DNA from: Spirosoma spitsbergense DSM 19989
GTDB lineage: Bacteria > Bacteroidota > Bacteroidia > Cytophagales > Spirosomataceae
Direction of reading: 5' to 3'
DNA length: 46,368 bases
NCBI RefSeq assembly: GCF_000374085.1
Contig: NZ_KB893578.1
Location: forward strand, 1 to 46,368
Of this stretch, positions 9,501-15,419 are shown one piece after another. Below the pieces are notes generated by a model that ran no database searches, was not told the DNA's origin, and worked only from the letters and a program-made list of their open reading frames with translations. The position numbers were made by a program, and so were the translations under genes. How positions within the stretch are numbered: position 1 is the stretch's first letter; each line of letters opens with the position of its first letter.

Positions 9501-10418
9501 CGGGAACGGTCGGCGGAGATTGCTGCCGTACTGGTAGAGCCGGTACAGAGCCGTCGTCCCGAATTCAGACCAGTCGATTTTCTAAAGCAGGTACGCACCC
9601 TGACCGAAGCCGGGGGAGCTTTACTTATTTTTGACGAGGTAATTACCGGTTTTCGGATGCACCCCGGTGGCGCTCAGGCACTGTTCGGAATCAAAGCGGA
9701 TCTGGCCACGTACGGGAAAGTCATTGGGGGAGGGCTGCCGATTGGCGTACTGGCGGGCAAAGCAACGTACATGGATGCGCTCGACGGGGGCTTCTGGGAA
9801 TACGGCGATACCTCCTGTCCACAGGCGGATATTACCTTTTTTGCGGGCACCTTCGTCCGGCACCCCCTGGCACTGGCAGCCGCCAAAACCGTCCTGCAGT
9901 ACATGAAAGAGAAGGGGCCAGCTCTGCAAAAAAGCCTGACTGATAAAGCCACCCGACTGGCAGATCGTATTAACAGGTCGTTAGAACGGCAGCACCTGCC
10001 CCTGTTTGTGGCGCAGTTCGGATCACTCTGGAAGGTGAAATTTACCGAAGAGGTGCCGTATGGCGATTTGCTGTTCACGCTGATGCGGGACAAGGGTATC
10101 CACATCTGGGATGGTTTTCCGTGTTTTATGACCGAAGCCCATACGGATAAAGAGATTAGCCTTATTGCCGACCGGTTTATGGAAAGTATCCATGAATTGA
10201 TTGAAGCCGGTATCCTACCCTCAGGCCGCCCCCTGAAAAAGGAACCCGTGATGAAGGAAATCCCGAAAATCGCTTTTATCGATTTGAATCGTCCGCCCGT
10301 GCCTAACGCCAAATTAGGCCGCGACGCAGCCGGAAATCCGGCGTGGTTTGTTCAGGACCCTGACCGACCCGGTAAATACCTGCAACTGACACCTGATCGC
10401 CTTCAGCAACTCGTATAA
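3576..10418 (+). CDS. Hybrid NRPS-PKS-aminotransferase megasynthase (A-PCP-KS-AT-ACP-AMT), threonine-type
   Basis: The 2280-residue enzyme has, in order: an adenylation domain (about 25-510; YTSGSTGRPKG near 168, NGKVDRKALP near 505); a peptidyl carrier (GGNSL, Ser about 563); a ketosynthase (about 623-1050; Cys795 in YSACSTS, the ETHGTATPLGDP and KSNMGH histidines present); an acyltransferase (about 1160-1500; GHSIGE Ser1262, HAFH 1358-1361, the malonyl-CoA form); an acyl carrier (GLDSL, Ser1585); a Pro/Ala-rich linker; and a class III PLP aminotransferase (about 1815-2210; Lys2048 in TYGKVIGGG). By eye the ten pocket residues are D-F-W-N-I-G-M-V-H-K, the known threonine code. There is no condensation, ketoreductase or thioesterase domain. 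I place the start at the ATG at 3576; the frame also opens at a TTG at 3546. The protein ends in a GRDAAGNPAWFVQDPDRPGK linker that in related enzymes precedes a condensation domain. Confidence 0.95.
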   Translation: MDNQPPIPIPVSYPKDKTLVDLFVAQARKTPDHTAVVFGDSHLTYRELDEQSNQLAHYLRHLGVAEETLVPICLHRSLAMIVGILGILKAGGAYVPIDPDYPADRIAYMLDDLKSSVLLTDALSRPVLPASIESIHTLCLDEDWSTGQWESKETVPTSLTPKNAAYVIYTSGSTGRPKGVLIEHENVVRLFMTDSPLFDFSDRDVWTMFHSFCFDFSVWEMYGALLFGGRLVIVPKETAKDAAQFGALLIREGVTVLNQTPSAFYTLQDALVGTVDTLPVRYVIFGGEALNPAKLTPWHQSFPSCQLINMYGITETTVHVTYLTLQPEHLKQTSSLIGKPIPTLTTYVLDSEQRLAPVGEPGELYVGGAGLARGYLNQPELTASRFIPNPFSQEPGDRLYRSGDLARQLPDGGLDYLGRIDEQVKLRGYRIELGEVENALLQYPGVKHAVVVASEDEEGSKRLVGYVVMVDGFDRKAIRRFLQTTLPDYMVPALLMTIDRIPLTSNGKVDRKALPHPDASELLTDTYRAPGTKTEEKLAAVWKAVLNVKRVGTNDNFFELGGNSLLAVKTVAALKQTHQLDIPITKLYQFPTVIGLADFLNGHKKGRTQADKRDWSDKSDTTTGDVAIIGMAGRFPGANTIDALWTVLTEGRETTRFFADNELDPTLPTDVTGDPAYVKARGIIDQADQFDAHFFGLNEKLASVMDPQQRIFLEITWELLEKTGHLPQQYIGNVGVWAGCGNNTYYLNNVLANRQAVSEIGSFQAMTVNEKDFIASRTAYQLNLTGPAVSVYSACSTSLLAITQAVQSLRSGQCDVAIAGGASVTAPINSGHLYEEGAMLSRDGHCTPFDANAGGTVFSDGAGVVLLKLREAAERDGDPIFALIKGVGVNNDGGGKGSFTAPNAEGQAGAIRRALDDARVNPATISYVETHGTATPLGDPIEIEGLTMAFGEQPHNQFCAIGSIKSNMGHLTAAAGVAGLIKTTLALHHKKIPASLGFQTPNPAIDFANSPFKVNTTLTDWVSGQPNPSEGRPRRAGVSSFGVGGTNVHVILEEYEAQSVTPQPEPVVASRPVQLVTWSAKSGNSLERYAAQLEERLRQQPSLTPGDVAFTLQTTRPAFSHRRFLLASTTDELIKGLLTPHGAPAGASAGTSTLLEKPGEVVFMFPGQGSQYLNMGHELYRHEAVYRQAVDTCADFLLPLLGRDIRQVLYPAAVDTPTETAAAVERLKNTRYTQPALFITEYALASLWLSWGIQPTIYCGHSIGEYVAAHLAGVFSLTDALTLVATRGKLISELPRGSMLSVRLGRENVQRLLPSTLSIAAVNSHTLCVVAGPDEDIAEFSRQLDGLELPNRVLETSHAFHSAMMDPILTAFRVVVERVTLHRPQKPIVSTVSGTWLTDAQATSPHYWATHMRETVQFSDALETLFTTVRPLLLEAGPGTVTATLARQQLKGRSVPVVVSLDSRQGANSEYQAILNALGQLWLSGVEPDWAAFNAGQPLNKLDLPTYAFNRKCCWIEPLPEKPVVSIPTNQYKPTEETAMSLITSTTMRKKGIMDAVRAVLTSTAGIESDNVSPAISFIELGLDSLALTQVSYTLRKKFDLPISFRQLNSEYSTPERLVDYLADNLPADAYQPIVVPASVVASQLPASAGTVPAPVTPVPALGPLGTRPQLPPVSVGNDAVTNLFAQQLQIIAQQMAYLQGTTPSADQAAPVAQPEPARKPEPPVATAPVMPATIKAPVPAQPSGADPKAPETKPFGAGARIERQVTVLSDRQKQFIADFTDRYTQKTKGSKDYAQEYRTWMADPRVVTGFKPLTKEVVYPIVIDKSKGSRLWDIDGNEYIDVLNGFGSTMFGYQPDMITKALHDQIERGYELGPQHKLAGEVCKLVCEFTGFERAALCNTGSEAVMGTLRIARTVTGRSLVVVFSGSYHGTFDEVIVRGSSTRQSYPGALGIMPESVQNILVLEYGTDKSLQIIRERSAEIAAVLVEPVQSRRPEFRPVDFLKQVRTLTEAGGALLIFDEVITGFRMHPGGAQALFGIKADLATYGKVIGGGLPIGVLAGKATYMDALDGGFWEYGDTSCPQADITFFAGTFVRHPLALAAAKTVLQYMKEKGPALQKSLTDKATRLADRINRSLERQHLPLFVAQFGSLWKVKFTEEVPYGDLLFTLMRDKGIHIWDGFPCFMTEAHTDKEISLIADRFMESIHELIEAGILPSGRPLKKEPVMKEIPKIAFIDLNRPPVPNAKLGRDAAGNPAWFVQDPDRPGKYLQLTPDRLQQLV
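8180..8195 (+). promoter_or_regulatory. Internal Shine-Dalgarno and in-frame ATG inside the megasynthase
   Basis: GGAGG at 8180-8184 is followed after 8 nt by an ATG at 8193 that is in frame with the megasynthase. Translation from here would give a separate 741-residue ACP-AMT protein. Good Shine-Dalgarno sites are rare in this window. The site falls exactly at the AT/ACP boundary, as expected if two genes were once separate. Use in vivo is unproven. Confidence 0.4.
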
Positions 10419-10504
10419 GTAGGTAATCGTAGTAATCAGGTAGTGTCATTCAATCGTCATTTTTTGTAAACAGCTGATAGGTAAAACGTTAACAATACAT
10501 GACC

Positions 10505-10539
10505 ATCAATGGCATAGGACTGACTATCAATGACATAGG
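10505..10539. repeat. Direct repeats phased at 21 bp
   Basis: ATCAATGGCATAGG (10505-10518) and ATCAATGACATAGG (10526-10539) differ at one base and are spaced 21 bp start to start. They lie between the convergent ends of the megasynthase and the small minus-strand gene. Their role is unknown. Confidence 0.5.
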
Positions 10540-10541
10540 CC

Positions 10542-10799
10542 TTAAAACACCTCATTGCGCTCACCCGTTGCCTGCCAGTCGGTATCCATCGCCCGGAACC
10601 TTTCGGCTACGCGCGTCAGAAACTCGGTATCCAGCATACTGGGCACTGCATCCGGAACCAGTATGTCCATTTCGCTGATCTTATACGTCTGTTCATAGGG
10701 ACCCGCTTCGATTTTGACGATATATTTGCCATTCCAGGCGTACAAGCCGATGCGGAACTGGGGGTACTGCTGATGGGGTATGTCCTGAACGAAACGCAT
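10542..10799 (-). CDS. Small conserved-looking hypothetical protein, 85 aa
   Basis: I do not recognise a named family. The 85-residue product has no signal peptide or membrane segment and starts MRFVQDIPHQQYPQFRIGLY. Its pattern of short alternating hydrophobic strands (RIGLYAWNGKYIVKIEAG, YEQTYKISEMDI) followed by a helix (DTEFLTRVAERFRAMDTDW) looks like a real folded protein, and codon choice matches the neighbours. It is transcribed away from the TPR lipoprotein gene and towards the megasynthase. The ATG at 10797-10799 is the only good start. Similar short proteins occur in other Cytophagales to my recollection; function is unknown. Confidence 0.65.
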   Translation of the reverse strand: MRFVQDIPHQQYPQFRIGLYAWNGKYIVKIEAGPYEQTYKISEMDILVPDAVPSMLDTEFLTRVAERFRAMDTDWQATGERNEVF

Positions 10800-10816
10800 G
10801 TGTTGTGAATGATAGA

Positions 10817-10914
10817 TGATAAATGATGAATGATTTTCTGGTTAGTACGGGCAGGTCTGTAAAGGTAGGAAGAGGAATAATTTGTTTGTTCATCCGGGTA
10901 TTGATCATTTATCA
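10817..10914. repeat. Inverted repeat spanning the start of the TPR lipoprotein gene
   Basis: TGATAAATGAT (10817-10827) pairs exactly with ATCATTTATCA (10904-10914). Around both arms are further copies of the words GAATGAT, GATGAT and TCATCA, so a larger imperfect stem reaching from about 10803 to 10932 is possible. The left arm contains the ATG of the TPR gene and the right arm encodes part of its lipoprotein signal peptide. Confidence 0.55.
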
Positions 10915-11908
10915 GTCATCACTCATCATTAGTTCCTGTTCCAACTCCGGGGATGAAGCGGCTCAGTTTTTTCTGAAGGGAAATGTACAGTTGCAGAAGC
11001 GGGAATACACCGAAGCCATCCGGTACTACTCGGAAGCCATTGCTAAAAAGCCCGATTTTGCCGATGCCTATAATAACCGGGGGCTGGCAAAATTCAGGAA
11101 TGATGACCGGGAGGGAGCGTTGGCGGATTATACCCGCGCAATCGATGCCGACCCTGATTTCGGAACGGCCTATTTTAATCGGGCCGAAGTCCGGCTGGAG
11201 ACTGGCGATGCGGCTGGCAGTGTGGCCGACCTGGAACGTATCGGTAAACAGTATAATGATTCTACCTTTTATCAGACACGCCTGGCGGATGCTTACGTCC
11301 GGCTGAACAAAACAGCCCAGGCGCAGGTCGCTTACGACCGCGCTTTGCAACTGGACCCCACCAATGTGGAAGCACTGACCAACCGGGGCGCGTTTTACTT
11401 TAGCCAGAAAGCGTACGATGCCGCCGGACAGGATGTACGCCAGGCCTTACAGCTAAACCCGAAACAGGATGCTGCCCTCAATAACCAGAGCCTGCTGCTG
11501 GCCCGTGCCGGTAAATTTGAAGAAGCCCTGAACTATGTTCAACAGGCGTTAACGCTAAAACCCCGCCAACCGTACTACCTGAATAACAAAGCCTACTTAC
11601 TGCTCAAATTAAACCGCCCGGCGGAAGCGCTGCCACTGGTAGAGGAATCGCTCCGGCGCGACAATCAGAATGCCTGGGCGCACCAAACGCTTGGGTTGTA
11701 CTGGCTGGGACAGAAACAACCCCAAAAAGCACTGCCCGAACTCCGGCAGGCCGAATCCCTGGATGCCTCCGTGGATCAGCTCTATTACTACATTGGTCTG
11801 GCTGAACTCGCTGCGGGAAACAAAGCCCGGGCCTGTGACGCCTGGCAACGGGGCGAATCAGCGGGTGACGAACAGGCTAAAAAGGAACGGGAGCTGCAGT
11901 GCCGGTAG
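10823..11908 (+). CDS. TPR-repeat lipoprotein
   Basis: The 361-residue product is mostly tetratricopeptide repeats, helical pairs that bind other proteins, for example NNRGLAKFRNDDREGALADY and similar units from about residue 45 to the end (roughly eight). The N-terminus has basic residues, a hydrophobic run and a lipobox IISSC with Cys39, so it should be lipid-anchored and exported. The signal peptide is coded by a word-repeat inverted repeat, which is odd and suggests that it arose from, or was invaded by, that sequence. Partners are unknown. The gene is divergent from the 85-residue protein gene and converges with the next secreted-protein gene, whose end is 9 bp away. Confidence 0.85.
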   Translation: MMNDFLVSTGRSVKVGRGIICLFIRVLIIYQSSLIISSCSNSGDEAAQFFLKGNVQLQKREYTEAIRYYSEAIAKKPDFADAYNNRGLAKFRNDDREGALADYTRAIDADPDFGTAYFNRAEVRLETGDAAGSVADLERIGKQYNDSTFYQTRLADAYVRLNKTAQAQVAYDRALQLDPTNVEALTNRGAFYFSQKAYDAAGQDVRQALQLNPKQDAALNNQSLLLARAGKFEEALNYVQQALTLKPRQPYYLNNKAYLLLKLNRPAEALPLVEESLRRDNQNAWAHQTLGLYWLGQKQPQKALPELRQAESLDASVDQLYYYIGLAELAAGNKARACDAWQRGESAGDEQAKKERELQCR

Positions 11909-11917
11909 GGGAGACCG

Positions 11918-12343
11918 CTATAATTTACTTTCGGGGTACATCTTCATTTGTTGAGCTGCCAGGATGGCGTACTGCTGCGGGGTCAGAATGGCTTTGTAGT
12001 TGTGTACTTTATCCGTTTCTACCCCCACGGCCAGCGTCCGCAGCTTTTTCTGATTCATCCCCGCCTTCTTCAGTTGCTTAACCCCGTCGTTGTAAGCAAC
12101 TACCGCATTGGTAATGACGACCCTGGCTTTTGGTAGTTGCTGATCGGTCAGTTTGAGCCGTTGCCGGTCCGCTTTCAGGACAGACTTGATAATCATACCC
12201 ACCGTTGCGCCATTGTTGAGAAAGACAAATTTCTCGTTTTCGACCGAAGCGGACGTGGTCGGGTTTTTTGTCTGGGCCGAAGCTACAGTACCCATGACCA
12301 TCAGTAGGGTTGCTAGTGTAAAAATCAGGCGTGTTCGTTTCAT
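11918..12343 (-). CDS. Small secreted protein with LTxxQ-type motifs
   Basis: The 141-residue product begins with a clear Sec signal peptide (MKRTRLIFTLATLLMVMG, cleavage after ASA near residue 23). The mature part is helical and contains KLTDQQLPKARVVITNAVVA and ILTPQQYAIL, spaced as in small periplasmic LTxxQ (Spy/CpxP-like) helical proteins. That family link is only a suggestion from the motifs and size. The gene lies 66 bp downstream of menD on the same strand and could be cotranscribed with it. Confidence 0.7.
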   Translation of the reverse strand: MKRTRLIFTLATLLMVMGTVASAQTKNPTTSASVENEKFVFLNNGATVGMIIKSVLKADRQRLKLTDQQLPKARVVITNAVVAYNDGVKQLKKAGMNQKKLRTLAVGVETDKVHNYKAILTPQQYAILAAQQMKMYPESKL

Positions 12344-12409
12344 GTTCGTAAAGGGATCGTATTGATAAAACAGTCAATTTTAGGGGGTAAACAAACTATA
12401 AATATAGTT

Positions 12410-14188
12410 TTAGTTTGTTTCGTTTTCTTTTTGCAGGGCTTTTTTGTAAAGTAGAAACTGGTCCTGGTTAACCTGTTTATCCGTGGTTAATTCAAGGAGC
12501 CTGGCCGTAGGGCCGGGCGCAAAGAAGTCGGGTAGGAGGGATAATAGACTTTCCAGCGAGTTGCAGACTCCGTAGTCGATATGGGCATCGGCTGCTGTGT
12601 TTTTAGCGGTGTACCCGTGGGGCGTTTCAAAGTAGGTTTCCAATTCCGGCTGTCGGTTAGGCCCGTCGATCATCCTGAAAATATGCCCACCGTCATTATT
12701 GAGCAGGACGATACGCAGGTTGGGCGGGACTGGAGCGGACCAGAGCGCGTTGCGGTCGTAGAAGAAAGCGACGTCCCCGATAAGCAGCGTCACGATCCGG
12801 TCGGTCATGAGTGCGGCTCCCACTACCGTACTCAAACAGCCATCAATCCCGCTCACGCCCCGGTTCGCTTCTACACTGATTTGCTGCTCGGCGGGTATGC
12901 CACAGAGATTGGCATACCGCACCGGCATGCTGTTGGCCAGGTGCAGAATCGATCCCTGGGGCAGGTGATCCAGTACCGCCCGGGTACCCAGCCAATCGGT
13001 TAAAGGAGCATCCGGCCGAAACAGAACCGACTCTACCTGCCGGGCGGCTTTCCGGTCCAGCTTTTGCCACTGGTTTAAAAAGTCAGCAGACCCGTCATCC
13101 TCATCGCCCTGTAAAAAGCGCTGGTAATCGACATCGGTAAATAATTGTTGCAGGAAACCAGTTGGTTCGGCGGGAATAAGTGTGGTCAGACTCTGGAACG
13201 AGTCGGGAATGCGGTCTACCGTGGGTTGAATATGCCAGTGCCGACGGGCGTGGTAGGGCATCCCGGCAATACCCCCGGATGCTGTACCACGGAAAAATGT
13301 TTTGAGGTTCCGGGTCAGGAATGAATTGCCGATGGTTATCAGCAGGTCAGGTCGTATTCTTTCGGCCTCTTCCGTTGTGATACCGGACAGAAACGTATCG
13401 GTACGGGTAATAAACCGGTCATTCGTTGGGAGGTTACTAATGATCTCCCCAACAACCGGAATGCCAAATTCATCACTTAACTTATTGAGTACGTCCAGCA
13501 GGGCAGGGTCTCGGGGAAACTGCCCAACCGCAATCACTGTCCGGATACTTTCATCCCACTCGGCCAGCAAACTGTTCCAGGTGCTGGCGGGAATGGACAG
13601 CTGTGGGCGTAGCGTATCGATCACCCGAACCGGCTCATAGGCAAACGATTCATCAGTGGCCGGGTAAAAGGGTTCCCGCAGGGGTACGTTCACGTGAACG
13701 GGGCCAGCCGGAGCCAGGGCGCAGAGGGCAACCGCTTCATTGATGGACCGATTGATGAACCAGCGGGCATCCGCATGGGCATAATCGGCGGGCAGATCGT
13801 AACTGCGCTTGACGTGTGAACCAAACAGCCCCTGCTGGTCAATCGTTTGCCCATCCTGCTGGTGCAGCCATTCGTGGGGCCGGTCGGCCGTTAGCAGCAG
13901 GAGGGGAACCTGCTGAAAAAAAGCTTCTGTAACCGCCGGGGATAAATTATAGACTGCACTGCCCGATGTACAGATAAGGGCAACTGGTTTCCGGCTCTGC
14001 TGGGCCATCCCGAGGGCCACAAACCCCGCCGAGCGTTCGTCGGCCATGACCCGAACCCGCAGATGCGGGTGCCGGGCAACGGCCAACGTAAGCGGAGCGG
14101 AGCGGGAACCGGGCGAAACAACCACATCGGAAATACCTTTCTGGTAAAGCAATTCGGCTATGTCGACGATGGGCTGGAGAACGGGCAT
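12410..14188 (-). CDS. menD: MenD, SEPHCHC synthase of menaquinone biosynthesis
   Basis: This thiamine-diphosphate enzyme joins isochorismate and 2-oxoglutarate to give 2-succinyl-5-enolpyruvyl-6-hydroxy-3-cyclohexene-1-carboxylate, the committed step to menaquinone. The 592-residue product shows VVVSPGSRSAPLTLA (about 22-36), the catalytic Glu51 in MADERSAGF, and a C-terminal ThDP/metal site in GDVAFFYDRNAL and LNNDGGHIF. I chose the ATG at 14188 (MPVLQPIVDIAELL) over a TTG at 14251, because a TATGTTTG promoter element sits on that TTG and MPVLQPI is the family's normal start. No other men gene is in the window. The small secreted protein gene follows downstream. Confidence 0.96.
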   Translation of the reverse strand: MPVLQPIVDIAELLYQKGISDVVVSPGSRSAPLTLAVARHPHLRVRVMADERSAGFVALGMAQQSRKPVALICTSGSAVYNLSPAVTEAFFQQVPLLLLTADRPHEWLHQQDGQTIDQQGLFGSHVKRSYDLPADYAHADARWFINRSINEAVALCALAPAGPVHVNVPLREPFYPATDESFAYEPVRVIDTLRPQLSIPASTWNSLLAEWDESIRTVIAVGQFPRDPALLDVLNKLSDEFGIPVVGEIISNLPTNDRFITRTDTFLSGITTEEAERIRPDLLITIGNSFLTRNLKTFFRGTASGGIAGMPYHARRHWHIQPTVDRIPDSFQSLTTLIPAEPTGFLQQLFTDVDYQRFLQGDEDDGSADFLNQWQKLDRKAARQVESVLFRPDAPLTDWLGTRAVLDHLPQGSILHLANSMPVRYANLCGIPAEQQISVEANRGVSGIDGCLSTVVGAALMTDRIVTLLIGDVAFFYDRNALWSAPVPPNLRIVLLNNDGGHIFRMIDGPNRQPELETYFETPHGYTAKNTAADAHIDYGVCNSLESLLSLLPDFFAPGPTARLLELTTDKQVNQDQFLLYKKALQKENETN

Positions 14189-14248
14189 GGATAAAACGGA
14201 CGGAGTGACTGTGTTACTAAGTGAAGGTGCCAGGGTAATTTCGTTATG

Positions 14249-14256
14249 CAAACATA
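14249..14256 (-). promoter_or_regulatory. -7 promoter element of menD
   Basis: The minus strand reads TATGTTTG, matching TAnnTTTG, about 60 bp before the menD ATG. No clear TTG partner is seen upstream. It overlaps the alternative TTG start codon and so argues against it. Confidence 0.55.
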
Positions 14257-14444
14257 AGTCTGAAAGGGGATGCCCTGTTTTCTTATCGGCAAAGATTTTT
14301 AGTTACTTTGTCCCGGTGGAGGGCATAATCCGTCCCATTCATAAACGAAGCCGGGTGCCTGAGCGTTATAATGACTAAAAATCATCTGTTCACTGCACCG
14401 TCGGCCTGGTCAATCGCTTATTCACTCAGTCAATAGTATCCCGT

Positions 14445-15419
14445 ATGAACCGTATAACTTTTGAGAACGAGGAAGAAATCCGGGTAAAATCCCTGGCGGG
14501 AGCCGTCATTATCAACGGTATCCTGATTGCCCTACTGCTCCTGGTGAAACTAACCCAGACAGTACCCGACCCACCCCCGATTGAATTCATCGAAGTCAAC
14601 TTCGGCACGGACGCGCGGGGGAGCGGCCGTATACAGACCTATAACAAGGCATCTGACTCGCCCAATACCGAGGATGTAAAAGCCGCTGAAAAGCGCCCGA
14701 ATCGAAGCGTCGAACCGCCCAGCGTGAAAACAACCGCCCGTGTGGCAAAAGCGCGGGTGACACCTTCTCCCAACGTGGTCGATGCCAAACCAGCCAAAAC
14801 GCCCACGGAGAAGCCCATTATTACCAGTAAGGCTGACGAAAGCCCGGTCACGGCGCCCGTACGGCCCGAACCCAAACGGGCAGAGTCGCCCAAAGCCACG
14901 GCCCCCGTCGAACGCCCTGCTCCCCCAACACCCGCCAAAAAAGTGGAAACGGTCAATAACGATGCCCTGTTTAAAAAATCAGGAGGGTCCTCCCCATCGG
15001 GTGGGGGTGGCTCTAACGGAACGGTAGGAAAAGCTTCCGGTACGGGTGGTAATAACAACGGCGATGATGCCAGTGGCGTGGGGGATAAAGGCAACCCCAA
15101 TGGTAAGCTAAACGCGAAAGAATTTTATGGTACCCCAGGGGGGGGCGCTACCGGCGTGGCGTTTGACGTATCGGGCTGGTCGATGGCCGGTAGCCCAAAC
15201 GTGAATGACAACTCGGATGAGACGGGTAAGATTGTTTTCCAGCTTACCGTAGACGGGAGTGGAGATATCATCAATGTGCGTCAGGTGCAAAGTACGGTGA
15301 GTCCTGCCGTCAGTGATTTGTACCGAAAAGCCGTGCGGCAGTTACGGCTGCGGCCTAAAGGGGGAGCTACCCCCCCTACGGCTACCGGTACCATTACCTT
15401 TATTATCAAGGCGAAGTAA
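14445..15419 (+). CDS. TonB-like energy transducer
   Basis: The 324-residue product has a short cytoplasmic N-terminus, one membrane helix (about 18-38, GAVIINGILIALLLLVKL), a long Pro/Lys/Thr-rich periplasmic spacer, a Gly/Ser/Asn-rich stretch (about 180-225), and a TonB-type C-terminal domain (about 235-324, GKIVFQLTVDGSGDIINVRQ). TonB proteins pass proton-motive energy from an ExbB/ExbD motor to outer-membrane receptors. The stop codon TAA is followed at once by the ATG of folC, so the two are translationally coupled. The exbB and exbD genes that usually precede it are absent here; menD lies divergently upstream instead. The spacer has reduced complexity. Confidence 0.85.
   Translation: MNRITFENEEEIRVKSLAGAVIINGILIALLLLVKLTQTVPDPPPIEFIEVNFGTDARGSGRIQTYNKASDSPNTEDVKAAEKRPNRSVEPPSVKTTARVAKARVTPSPNVVDAKPAKTPTEKPIITSKADESPVTAPVRPEPKRAESPKATAPVERPAPPTPAKKVETVNNDALFKKSGGSSPSGGGGSNGTVGKASGTGGNNNGDDASGVGDKGNPNGKLNAKEFYGTPGGGATGVAFDVSGWSMAGSPNVNDNSDETGKIVFQLTVDGSGDIINVRQVQSTVSPAVSDLYRKAVRQLRLRPKGGATPPTATGTITFIIKAK

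Noticed and set aside
14303..14310. Promoter of the TonB-like gene at TTACTTTG.
   Set aside because: One base off the -7 consensus and no TTG partner; too weak to list as a feature.
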